Positions 34,393-44,076 of a DNA stretch of 64,000 nt are shown in pieces. The stretch spans positions 73,794-137,793 of the forward strand of contig QANZ01021122.1 of NCBI GenBank assembly GCA_003254925.1, read 5' to 3'. The stretch comes from Chamaecrista fasciculata (Eukaryota > Streptophyta > Magnoliopsida > Fabales > Fabaceae). Every line of letters starts with the position of its first letter. Positions within the stretch are counted from its first letter, which is position 1. The notes beneath the pieces were generated by a model. The model was not told where the DNA came from and did no database searches. It saw only the letters and a list, made by a program, of their open reading frames with translations. A program made the position numbers and the translations under genes.

Positions 34393-36155
34393 ATGATTTC
34401 TTTTGGGAAGATGGCTCATCGTTTTCTCTCTGCTTGCTTCATACTTTTGCTTTCTGAGCTAATTTTCATTTCAGGTATGTTCTCATTAATATAAAACTTA
34501 TTTTTATCACTTCTTTAATTTATTATCATCCAAAATAAGATATTAAATTATGAATATAAATACATCATTAAATCACTTTAATATATATAAAAATATTTTA
34601 CTTTTATCCTTCTAATTCTACAATTCGGTAATGGAAAAAGAAGGGGTTTCCTAGTTTTATTTAGATATTTTGGAGTTAATCTTCCAATTGGGTGCTTAGC
34701 CAATCTTTTATACGACCAAAAGGGCGTTCTTTAGGATTTCTGAAACTGAAATTATTTTCAGTAACAATTTCTTTTGTTGCCACAAAAGTTTTTTTAGCAT
34801 ATAGCAATGATTGTTGGTCACTTTCTAAACCTTTAGCGACGACTTTCACAAAAGAAAAATGAATTGCAAAAAACATTGATTTCAAAAGGTTTTCAAATAA
34901 TAATATTATTCAAACTAAATTACATTTCGGTGTTTATTTTTCAGTTAAACTAATTTAGTATGCCCATATTGATATTGTTTCTAATTGAATCCTTGTATTT
35001 ACATTTTACGTTTATCTATCATTAAGTATCATTAAAAAATTTTTCCTCCTTCTTCTTGGCCAAAAATTTAATCTCCTATATATATATATATACTAGGGGC
35101 TTTGCGTGCCCTAACGGGCACGCAAATATGTATCTAAAATAAATAAGGGACTAAATTGTTAACTTAGTAAAGAAAGATAGACTAAATAGTAAATTTTCTC
35201 TTATTTTTAATTTCATAGACTATAATTTTAAACATGGACTACCAGAAAGGGGTGGAGCCATATAACATAAGATATACTGATATCGCTAATTAAATTATGA
35301 TTAAGTTCTTTAATACTTTTTTAAATGATACAAATGATATGCATTTCTTGAACCGAAACTGTTGCTGTTTTCTGTTTCTGTGGTTGTGTTATATTGCTAT
35401 ATAACTTGACATCTCTAATAAATTAATGTGTAAGTTAACAGTTTGGTCCCTGGAAGATCACCGAGTTGACAACTCAGTCCCTGGAAAATTAAGATATACA
35501 TTTTAGTCCCTAAAGAATAAAATGGTATACTATTTAGTCCTTTTTAAGGACTAAATAGTATACCGTATTAATCTTTCAGGGACTAAAAATATACCGTTTT
35601 GATCTTTTAGAGACTAAACTATATATTTCAATCTTCCAGGAACCAAATTGTTAGCTCAGTGATCTTTTAGAGATCAAATTGTTAGTTTGCTCTAAATTAA
35701 TTTACCCATATTATTTTAACAAGATATCATTTTTTTAATCAAATAATTAACTTATTCTTGTTTAATGATCATATGATATTTAATTAGTTACAAATTTTTT
35801 ATGCATTTTTTTAACCATACTTATGGCAGTGATAAAACCTAATTGTGATGCATGCGAACCGCCGCCACTATCAGTGATTTCACCGACACCACCATCGCCA
35901 CCATGTTTTCCGGCACCGTCGCCATCAGTGATTCCACCGACACCACCATCGCCGCCACCATTTTCGCTGGCATTGCCGACGAAAACCTGCAATGTGGGAT
36001 TAGGTCTATGTGGTTTTCAGTGTAATGATGAATGTTGTAATGCTAAGTGTGCTGCCAAATTTCCAGGACCTCTTCAAGGCCAAGGGGCTTGTCAACTGTT
36101 TGTGCCTCCACAATTTCAGGGTTGTATTTGCACATATAAGTGCCCAAAAATATAG
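34393..36155 (+). CDS. Secreted defensin-like peptide with extended proline hinge, copy 2, 2 exons, 135 aa
   Basis: Exon 1 (34393-34474) encodes a signal peptide: a basic start (GKMAHR) and a hydrophobic core (FLSACFILLLSELIFIS). Exon 2 (35830-36155) follows in phase 1. The mature part is an NCDAC pair, a proline-rich hinge in which the SVIxPTPPSPP unit is present twice (once in copy 1) and which gains a cysteine in PPCFP, then the same ten-cysteine domain as copy 1 and a short PKI tail. Signal peptide, small size and many cysteines fit a plant defensin-like or other secreted cysteine-rich peptide; antimicrobial or signalling function is inferred only. The intron has acquired a Helitron and a MITE. 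A second in-frame ATG is at residue 7. Confidence 0.8.
35093..35272 (-). mobile_element. Short non-autonomous Helitron, 180 bp, minus strand
   Basis: On the minus strand it begins TC (TCTTATG) and ends with a 9-bp hairpin (TGCGTGCCC, loop GTTA, GGGCACGCA) followed by AAGCCCCTAG. It is inserted between A and T. 5'-TC, 3'-CTRR, a hairpin about 10 nt before the end and an A/T insertion site are the Helitron hallmarks. The insert is absent from the paralogous intron of copy 1 at about 31060. Confidence 0.85.
35428..35692. mobile_element. Mutator-type MITE, 265 bp, perfect 9-bp TSD
   Basis: TAAATTAAT lies at 35419-35427 and 35693-35701. The inverted ends are GTGTAAGTTAACAGTTTGG and the inverse of aaattgttagtttgctc. 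Copy 1 has a single taaattaat at the equivalent site (about 31170), so the insertion is later than the duplication. Inside are mirrored 'tttagtcc'/'ggactaaa' units. Confidence 0.9.
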
Positions 36156-36196
36156 TATATGAAATAATGAAATATCAATATTGGATCTGACCAAAA

Positions 36197-36348
36197 NNNN
36201 NNNNNNNNNNNNNNNNNNNNNNNNNNNNNNNNNNNNNNNNNNNNNNNNNNNNNNNNNNNNNNNNNNNNNNNNNNNNNNNNNNNNNNNNNNNNNNNNNNNN
36301 NNNNNNNNNNNNNNNNNNNNNNNNNNNNNNNNNNNNNNNNNNNNNNNN
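36197..36348. other. Assembly gap of 152 N
   Basis: A run of N in the 3' flank of peptide gene copy 2. The paralogous sequence in copy 1 (from about 31622) shows what kind of AT-rich DNA is probably missing. Confidence 1.
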
Positions 36349-36928
36349 CACACCGGACTGGATTCGTTTTAACGACTATAGTTATTACCCATTATGCAAT
36401 TGAACTTTTCTATAAGGTAAACCCCAACAAAAAAAAAACCTCTTGATATTATTTTTTTTCTTTTATTTTATGTTCTTTATATATTTTTTAGATAATATAA
36501 ATATTTAGTATTCAATTCATAAAATAATTAATTTCTTTTCTTCCAATCAAATCTCTTAAAATTATACAAATTCTGAAATTCTTACATGTTCAATATCAAT
36601 CCTGCTACTCCGTTCTTTTGTGATAAAGATAAAAATTAAAAACTATAACATTTCTTGACATGAACTTATATTTTGATAATGCTAAATTTTTAGTTTGCAA
36701 AAGAGAAAAATTATATACATACAGTTCTAATATACTTAAATTTGATGCCTAGATTTGGTCCATCAATTATGTGCAGAGTCAGGCCAAAAAAAAAATTATG
36801 TGCAGATTTGATAATAATAGTTATTTGATTTTTCTAGAAGAAACTAATGTTTTAAGGTAAACTTTTATCAATTAAGATATTATTTTATATAAAAATGGAA
36901 ACATTATTATAAATGATAAACTAAAAAA

Positions 36929-37517
36929 TGGGTAGCACTTACCTAGTTCACCTGATGTGGGCTGCAAGAGCCAAGATTCGAACAAGACCTACAAGAGCTT
37001 CACAGGGGGGCCTTGCGAAGAGTACTCCGACGCTCAAGTTAGTAAGAGAGAGAGATATGGGAGTAAGAGAATTCTGGAGTGTAAAGAGTAGCTAACCTTA
37101 AACTGCTGAGTTGAGCTCTATTTATAGAGCAGGGGGAGAGAGGTGGTCAGCGCGCGAGGCGGACCACGTAGCCAGACACGATCTCCACCAACAGGGGTGG
37201 TGGAGGCCGAGATTTGCGGAGCAAGGCAATCGTGGGTGATTGCGTGTCGTCTCGCTTGGCGGGCGCCAAGAGACTGGAGAACGTGGGTATAACTGATGTC
37301 GTGACCCACGATCTCCCTCAGCGAAGTTTGCGGGACAAAGCAGTCGTGGGTGACCGCGTGTTGTCATGGAGGCGTGCGCCATGAACCTGAAGGGATCACG
37401 GCCGCCCCTAACTGTGCAGAGGGCATTGGCTCGGGTGCGCCGTGCAAGGCGTGGCGGGGAGAAGAGGCCCGGTTAGAGGGCCGTTTAGGCGTACGCCCAA
37501 ATAGTGATGTATCAACA
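36929..37517 (-). mobile_element. Solo LTR or TRIM-like element, 589 bp, minus strand
   Basis: On the minus strand it runs TGTTGATACATC...GTGCTACCCA and is much more GC-rich than its surroundings. It contains an LTR-like promoter (CTATAAATAGAG at about 37120) followed by the TTACTAACTTGAGCGTCGGAG motif, common near the transcription start of plant LTRs. It is missing from the paralogous site in copy 1 (about 32190). The flanking 5-mers (AAAAA and AATAA) match imperfectly. Confidence 0.7.
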
Positions 37518-38059
37518 AATAAATAAATAACATAAAAAATATAAAATGAGACAAAATGAAGTTAATGCTTATTAAAAAAATTACTTTTTCCCTTTATTTT
37601 GTATGCTTCCAATTTTTTTTTATAAACTAATGCCCTAAGATAAATCCATAAAAAATTGTCATATTTGATTAAATTTGTATAAATTTTTCCATTAAAAAAA
37701 AGGAAAGAAATTTGTACAAAGTTTCTCTAGTTTTCACGCCTAGTAAAATGATGCGTTTTTTTTTTTGCCAGAAAAAAAAAAATTATGCGTTTTATTCATT
37801 CTCGAAATGCGCAAGAAAAAATGCACAAGAAAAAATGTTCAATGTGCAAATTTCCGGAGCAAATCCTCTATATTTTTATTCTCATATAACTTTTATGGAA
37901 CTATAAAGAAAAAATAAAGAAGAAAAAAAAACATGAGTTTTATAAAATAATTGATATATAAGATTTATATTTTTTCTTTCTATCTCTTTTTTTCTCTTTC
38001 TAACTATACAAAAAATGAAAAAAAAAATTAAAGAAACTTCATAGCTCCTCAGTCTTCTT

Positions 38060-38090
38060 CTTCTTTTTTTTTTTTTTTTTTTTTTTTNTT
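38060..38090. repeat. Poly-T tract with an N at 38088
   Basis: Homopolymer assembly join. The length is unreliable. Confidence 0.8.
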
Positions 38091-38227
38091 TATTCGTAAG
38101 ATCGTACGATTTCACCGATCTATATATTTTTTTTTAAGTTTTTTTTTTAAAAAAAGGGTCGAAAATTTTGCTTTTGAGGATTTTTTTTTCAGGGTCCAAA
38201 ATGCTCCATTTTAAACACCCAAAAATT

Positions 38228-38640
38228 GAAAACTCTAAGTTTGGTGTTCAAATATTGAGCTTAACTTGTAGTTCTTTAGGATATGAACGTAATTGGAGTA
38301 CTTTTGAGAGGGTAAGAAACTTTAAACATGACTTTTTTTTACAAATCTTATTATTTTATTCTCTTTATATTGTTAATTATTTATAACCACTCATTATTTA
38401 GGTTCACACAAAGAGAATGAATCGTATGATTCAAAAAAAAATGAATGAGTTGGTATATGTTATATTTAATCGAAATTTGAAAGGGAAAAGAACTATAAGG
38501 GAGCTTAACAACATAGAAGATCTTTCTTCTGATGAACCTCGTGGCACTGTTGATGATTTGGAGATTCCAGTGGCACTGTTGATGATTTGGAGATTCCAGT
38601 GGATGAAATAGAAATGTGAGACATTGATGATGATGATTTT
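38228..38640 (+). pseudogene. hAT transposase C-terminal remnant
   Basis: The translation shows ILSLTCSSLGYERNWSTFER, the dimerisation-region signature of plant hAT transposases. An intact-looking intron follows (gtaagaa at 38311 to tatttag at 38401), and then VHTKRMNRM, LNDLVYV-like (MNELVYVIF) and RNLKG blocks. The N-terminal three quarters are missing, so it is dead. A repeated 'gaccagtggcactgttgatgatttggag'-type block at 38540-38600 is a small internal duplication. Confidence 0.8.
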
Positions 38641-39027
38641 GTTGTGTGATATATGCTTGGATGAACTTTTTGATAATGATGTTCAAAATTTGTAATGTTA
38701 CTCGTGGTTGTTGTCTTGTTTTTGTTAGTTTTTGACTGAACTTATGATAAACTTTTTAGACATCTTGATAATTAGCTAATTACATGTTGAAACTATAAAA
38801 TGGTGATGTTGTATAATGATCTTGAGACATGTTATAAGATGAATTTATGACTTATGAACATTTATATATATATTCATAGATAGATATTAGTAATTGTTTA
38901 TATAATTTATATAATATTTTCTTTAATAAAATTCATAGGATCTTACGATCCTCGATTCGATCTATCTTATACCTCTTCCGATCTTGAGTAAGATCTCGAT
39001 CTTGACTACCTTGTAATTTAGTATACA

Positions 39028-39233
39028 CTCGGCCAACAAAGGTTGACCCAGTTGGTAAGGAGTTGACTCATAATCCACAAGGTCGTGAGTTCGATTCCCA
39101 CTGCCGATGTGAGAGCCTTGTTGGTAGGCGATCTGTAAGTACCTCTATAAGCGCTCATAGAGCATGGAGACCTGCCCTGGTCTTGGTGAGCCCCCAAGGT
39201 CCAACTCACCTAAACTTTTAACTACAAAAAAAA
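39028..39233 (+). mobile_element. tRNA-derived SINE, full length, 13-bp TSD
   Basis: AATTTAGTATACA flanks both ends (39015-39027 and 39234-39246). The body has an A-box-like segment (ttgacccagttggtaagg), a B box (ggtcgtgagttcgattcc), an unrelated middle and an A tail of about 10. This is the best-preserved of three copies in the window. Confidence 0.9.
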
Positions 39234-39342
39234 AATTTAGTATACAGTATACACCCAACGTATATAAAGAAAAACCATTTATTAATCATGTATTACTTAT
39301 AAGAAAAACAAATTAATGGGGTAACTGTAATTATATATTTTT

Positions 39343-40585
39343 GGCTTAAGTGCACTTTTGGTCCCAATACTATGACTAAGGTTTCAATTTGGTCCCATAA
39401 CTATTTTTGTTGCAGATTTGGTCCCAAACCTTCGCAAAAAGTTTCACCGTTAGTCCCCTGGTCACTTCCGTCCAATTTTCGCCGTTAAGTGTGACGTGGC
39501 AGTCTGACTGGGATGCTGACGTGGCAAAATCAAATGAGATGGACTAAATTAGGATCAATATGTAACATTTCATAACTTCTCTGGACTGAACGCATAATTT
39601 TATTAAAAATGAACTCCACCGCCTGGTAATGGCTTCTTCGAAGAATCTTTCTGAATCGCCGATTCGAAATCGGCGAGCATCGATCTAACGGCTTCGCCGA
39701 GTTTTGCCAGAGAATTCACCGCCTGTAATCGGACGAACGAGGTCGATTCGAACGAGAAAATTGACTCAATCTGAGGCCAGTTATCAGAAACGGCTTCGTA
39801 CAAATCCAGAGTCCTGAACATTTTCTCGGGAGTTTTCTTGCATCTCGCTACCATTTCCGGGAATCCAAACAGAGTCATCGCGGATTCTCTACAAATTTCA
39901 GCGAAACACGACTCTGAGATTCTCTCCGACGACGCGAAGACCTGGTCGCAGAGAATCCTCTCGCCGTAAAACAGAGTCGAAACGGCGACTTTGATTGCGT
40001 TTAACCAGGTCTTAATCTTCAACTCAATCACTTCCCAATCCATTTTCTGAATCTGAGAAAAACTCAATCTCTCTACTCCGAGATGATACAGAGCCTCATC
40101 AACAATTGATTTCCTCATAAGATTGTAAATCTTAACACACTCTTTGCTATATCCAGCGTTAATCATACATTCCGCAATCGCTCTAAGATCTCCCATCGCA
40201 ATCATCGAAACTCTCTCCGTCTCCGAAATCAAACTTCCGTTATCGTCGTCAAACAAATCGTCGAGATTATGCTCAGAAAGATTCTTCGAAGAAGCCATTA
40301 CCAGGAGGTGGAGTTCATTTTGGGATAAAATTATGCGTTCAGTCCAGAGAAGTTATGAAATGTTACATATTGATCCTAACTTACTCCATCTCATTTGATT
40401 TTGCCACGTCAGCATCCCAGTCAGACTGCCACGTCACACTTAACGGCGAAAATTGGACGGAAGTGACCAGGGGACTAACGGTGAAACTTTTTGCGAAGGT
40501 TTGGGACCAAATCTGCAACAAAAATAGTTATGGGACCAAATTGAAACCTTAGTCATAGTATTGGGACCAAAAGTGCACTTAAGCC
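39343..40585. mobile_element. Pack-MULE carrying an EXO70 fragment, 1243 bp, perfect 9-bp TSD
   Basis: TATATTTTT is present at 39334-39342 and 40586-40594. The terminal inverted repeats are long and nearly identical (39343-39654 and 40273-40585, about 312 bp), starting GGCTTAAGTGCAC. They contain 'tttggtcccataac', a 'cacttaacggcgaaaattggacgg' region and 'gacgtggca' blocks. Only about 620 bp lie between the arms, and this is host gene sequence, with no transposase. The 9-bp duplication and long inverted repeats place it in the Mutator superfamily. Confidence 0.95.
39603..40298 (-). pseudogene. Captured EXO70 exocyst subunit fragment, open for 231 codons
   Basis: The minus-strand open frame encodes EXO70-family sequence: AIAECMINAGYSKECVKIY, KSIVDEALYHLGVERLS, QKMDWEVIELKIKTWLNA, TLFYGERILCD, GFPEMVARCKKTPEKMF, ESIFSFESTS and DFESAIQKDSSKKPLPGGG. 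In a real EXO70 (about 600-700 aa, vesicle tethering at the plasma membrane) this is a middle segment; both the N-terminal part and the C-terminal domains are missing. The first nine codons come from the right arm of the transposon, which is an inverted copy of the fragment's own 3' end, so the start codon is chimeric. The lack of stops suggests recent capture. Expression is unknown. Confidence 0.85.
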
Positions 40586-40599
40586 TATATTTTTAGAGT

Positions 40600-41790
40600 A
40601 AAATGAATAATTTGATCTTCGAAGATCAATTTTTTAATTTAGTCTCTAAAAAATAAAATTATAAAATAAAAAGATACAATTATATTTATAACCAAAGTAG
40701 TTATTTTAATTTGTTAAAGTTACTAAATGAGATTTAATGACAAATCTAGTGTTCAGATTTTGTTAATTTTGTTATTATTGTACTTAATGAATGATGTTAG
40801 AAATGGAAAATATTTATATAAAATTTCTTATATGTTTGTCATAAAGTTACTCCAATCACAAGTTTTAATGACGTACATTCCTTCTTTTAAATGATCGGTC
40901 ATGCAAAAAATTGTGTTTAATATTATCTTCCTACCATAATTGGTCACACAATTTTTGTCACGTGTCAAATGTTGATTGGGAACCTTATAGCAAACATATA
41001 AAAAATCTTACCTAATTAAGTTTTGCCGACAATTATATTTTTTGGTTAAATTACATTGAGACTCTCTAAAGTTTAAGTTAGGGCTAGAAACCACCCTTGA
41101 GGTTCACTATTTTAGGTTAGCCATACCCTTTTAGAAGCTCATGGATCTTAAGTAAACAAAATTAAAAGCTTAAGAAGATAAAATGACTAAATTGATTGTA
41201 ATTGCATCTTTCGAAATTAAATTGACAACGTTTCATCTCTTATGACTAAATGAAGAGGGAAAAAGGTAAAAGGATAAAGGTTAAAATCTCATTTTGGTCA
41301 TTAAATTATGAGATAAGTTTTATTTTGGGATAAGTCTATAATGCAAAGTTTGATTCTCGACATGAGATGCAATGTGTTATGAGCCAATAAAATAATGACA
41401 CGTGGAAGAGTTAGTTGTATGTAAGTAGTGGTGTGACTCCATACACAGTTGTGATTGGTTAAAAAATTTATTATTTTTCAGCATTAAATTACATCAGCAT
41501 TTGCATCCCATGTCAAAAATCAAACTTTGCATCTTAGACTAACCCTTTATTTTGATCCTAAAATTATGTTTGTTCCATTTTGATCTTCAAACTTTCACAT
41601 TTGCTTTGATTAGATTCTCAAAATGTGATTTTATCGAATTTTTGCTCTTATTCATAATCTAGATAGTTGAGATAAATTATTCATATTTCATATATGTCTT
41701 AATAAGTGAGTTGATAAAAGAAAGTTTGTATTCTTAGTCACAAATACAAATTTATCTCCAAGTGACTACAAATTTTTTCTTTCTCTACCA
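40600..41790. other. AT-rich intergenic DNA, nothing recognised
   Basis: I see no credible exon, RNA gene or terminal repeat pair. There are a few decayed 'ttttgatcataaaatt' type units. Confidence 0.5.
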
Positions 41791-41799
41791 TTGAGGGTT

Positions 41800-41940
41800 G
41801 AATCTAGCAAAAGAGGTTAGCATCCTACAACGTGGTAAACTTAGGTTCGAATCCCAGCTAGGAAAGATGTCCAATAGTGTGTCTCAAATAGAATTGTCTG
41901 ATCTCCAATAGAGGATACCTATGAGAAACAAAAAAAAAAC
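41800..41940 (+). mobile_element. tRNA-derived SINE-like element
   Basis: It contains a B-box consensus (ggttcgaatcccagc at about 41850), a preceding region resembling a tRNA (tctagcaaaagaggttagc) and an A tail (about 41931-41940). It differs from the 39028-39233 family. The 5' end and TSD are unclear. Confidence 0.5.
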
Positions 41941-41944
41941 TTTA

Positions 41945-43700
41945 TTTCTTTGTCAATTCACTTACTATGACACATATGAAAGAAATGATCCATATTAACT
42001 ATTCAGGTTAGAAATAACGGTAAAAACCACGTGAAATCACATATTGAGGAGCAAAACGAAACAAATATGAAAATTTTAAGACCAAAACAAAACAAAAAAT
42101 AATTTTATGATCAAAATAAAACTTATTCCATAGTTTGAGAACCAAAACGAGTATTTGACGAAAGAGGAAACTAATTAATTTTTACTAATTAGTACTGATT
42201 TTAATATGACAATTTTACTGGAGAAAACAGCATTACACTTTCCTCATTTCTCTCTTTGATCCCATCCAATCCTCACAATACGGAAGTCAGCTTCCTCCAC
42301 TACCATTCATCCACCATCCCTCTCTTCCAATTCATTCTTCTCTTTTCATCAAAAAACTCCTACACCAACAATAGAAATTATAAAATTTCAAAATAATTAA
42401 ATTAATAAACAAAATTAAGAACACATCCTCGCTCCTTCACATGCCTTTTCAGATCAAACAGCAACAACACAATGGGGTTTTTTCTCCTGTAGGTGATTGG
42501 TGAAAAGGTATTATTATTATACTCACTTTCTGAAATATATGCATTGTTGATTTTTACTGTATTTGATTTAGATTAATTATTATTGTTGTTATTATTTTAT
42601 TCCATTTGTTGTTGTTTTTTTTACTGTTGTTGCCCAGATGGTAACTTTTTAGTTTCAACATTCAAGGGTTATCAATGATTGTTTATGAAAGTTGATTTGC
42701 CCATATAGAGACAACTTTTGTTCACTCAAACTTTCAAGTGTTATAGTCCAATTGATAATATGAGAGAAAAACTTTGGATTCGATCCTTGCATAACGTACA
42801 TGTAGAAAGGGTGAGAAACGTTAAAATGTGATCAAGTTTTGAATTGAAACAAAGAATCTTTTGAATAAGTTTCGAATACCATTGATACATTGGTCAAAAT
42901 CTCAAATTGGTCCTAAATATATTTCAAATTAATCATAAATGTTTCATTTGTTTGAGAGATTGGTCCTACATATATTTGTAATTTCTTAAATGGAAAAAAA
43001 TTATATAAAGTTTCTTATATGTTTGTTATAAGATTGCTCAAATCATAAGTTTTAATTATATTCTCTCTTTCTAATGATTGATTATGCAAAAGTGGTGTTT
43101 AATATTCTCTCTACCATTATTGGTCATATATAAAATTTTCGCCACATGTCAAATATTAATTGACGAACCTTATAGCAAATATATAAGAAACGTTACCTAA
43201 GTTTTGCCTTTCTCAAATTGGTCCTAAACCTACATTCGGAGATACGATTGACCTTATTATTGATCTCAACTTGAAAGAGAAAAAACTCTCCAAAACTTAA
43301 CACATAGTTTTGAACTCGTCACATTTGGACTCGAAATGAAAAATATGCCCAACTTCGCTTATTTGACTATGAAACGAACGACCCACTTTCGGGATTCGAT
43401 TTGACCTCATTTTTTGACGACTTCAACTGGATAGGGAAAGTAATTGTCAAAAGCAACTTGTAACTCTAGATTTATCGCATTTAAACCTGAAATGAAAAAA
43501 GATACCAAAACTTATTCATTAATCTGTGACAAATTTGAGAAATTATACAAATGTATAGGACCAATTTGAAATAAATGAAACGAATAAAATATTTAATACC
43601 ATCTTGTAATTTCGTATTGACCCCAGTTTTACAGTTTTACGTCAGTTCTCTGAAGTAGTGTTTGTGGCTTTTGTGGCCGTTAGTGATAATAAAACACGCC
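41945..43700. other. Intergenic DNA upstream of the villin gene
   Basis: Mostly AT-rich. A pyrimidine-rich, exon-like stretch at about 42240-42508, followed by aaag|gtatta, could be an alternative leader exon of the villin gene or part of an unrecognised transcript. Nothing else stands out. Confidence 0.35.
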
Positions 43701-43719
43701 TAGCATCCATCGTTCCCTC

Positions 43720-44076
43720 CAAAACCCTTCTCTCTCTCTCTCTCTAACTTTTCTTCATCAGTACTGATATTCTTTCTTTCTCTCTCTAAAATACTTCTTC
43801 TTCTTCTTCTTCTTCTTCCGCAAGCCACGATTTCCCTTTCATTTTTACACCTTCACGCTTTCTCCTTCACCTTCTGCTTCAATTCCTCCAGAATCATCGG
43901 TTGTATGATTTTCATCACTTTCATTTCGTTAACATCGGATCTGCTTCTAGTCATTGCGATTCTCCTATGTCTTGAACTTGTATTCTTGGCTAATTAATTA
44001 GTTTATAGAATTCAGCTAAAAATTTTTCGCCGATTTCAGAAGCAAATGCATTAGCAGCTTCGTTTCTCTTTTCAGG
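43720..44076 (+). other. Probable 5' leader exon of the villin gene
   Basis: A CT-rich block (runs of tctctctc and ttcttcttc), typical of plant 5' leaders, ends at cttttcag|gtatgaat, a good donor. The next acceptor in front of the start codon is at 46348 (cctttcag|ggtattc). This implies a leader intron of about 2.3 kb, common in plant cytoskeletal genes. Confidence 0.5.

Larger units (their letters stand above)
34660..37930. repeat. Segmental duplication, copy 2 (about 3.3 kb)
   Basis: Paralogue of 28458-32610. It lacks the SINE-like element and the 2-kb solo LTR, but carries its own Helitron, Mutator-type MITE and solo LTR, plus a 152-base assembly gap. Confidence 0.9.

Noticed and set aside
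37118..37382. Two overlapping minus-strand open frames of 60-90 codons
   Set aside because: They lie inside the GC-rich solo LTR, where open frames arise by chance. There is no similarity to known proteins.
41800..41880. Functional tRNA gene at the GGTTCGAATCC motif
   Set aside because: The B box is good but no acceptor stem pairs around it, and an A tail follows, so a SINE-like origin is preferred.
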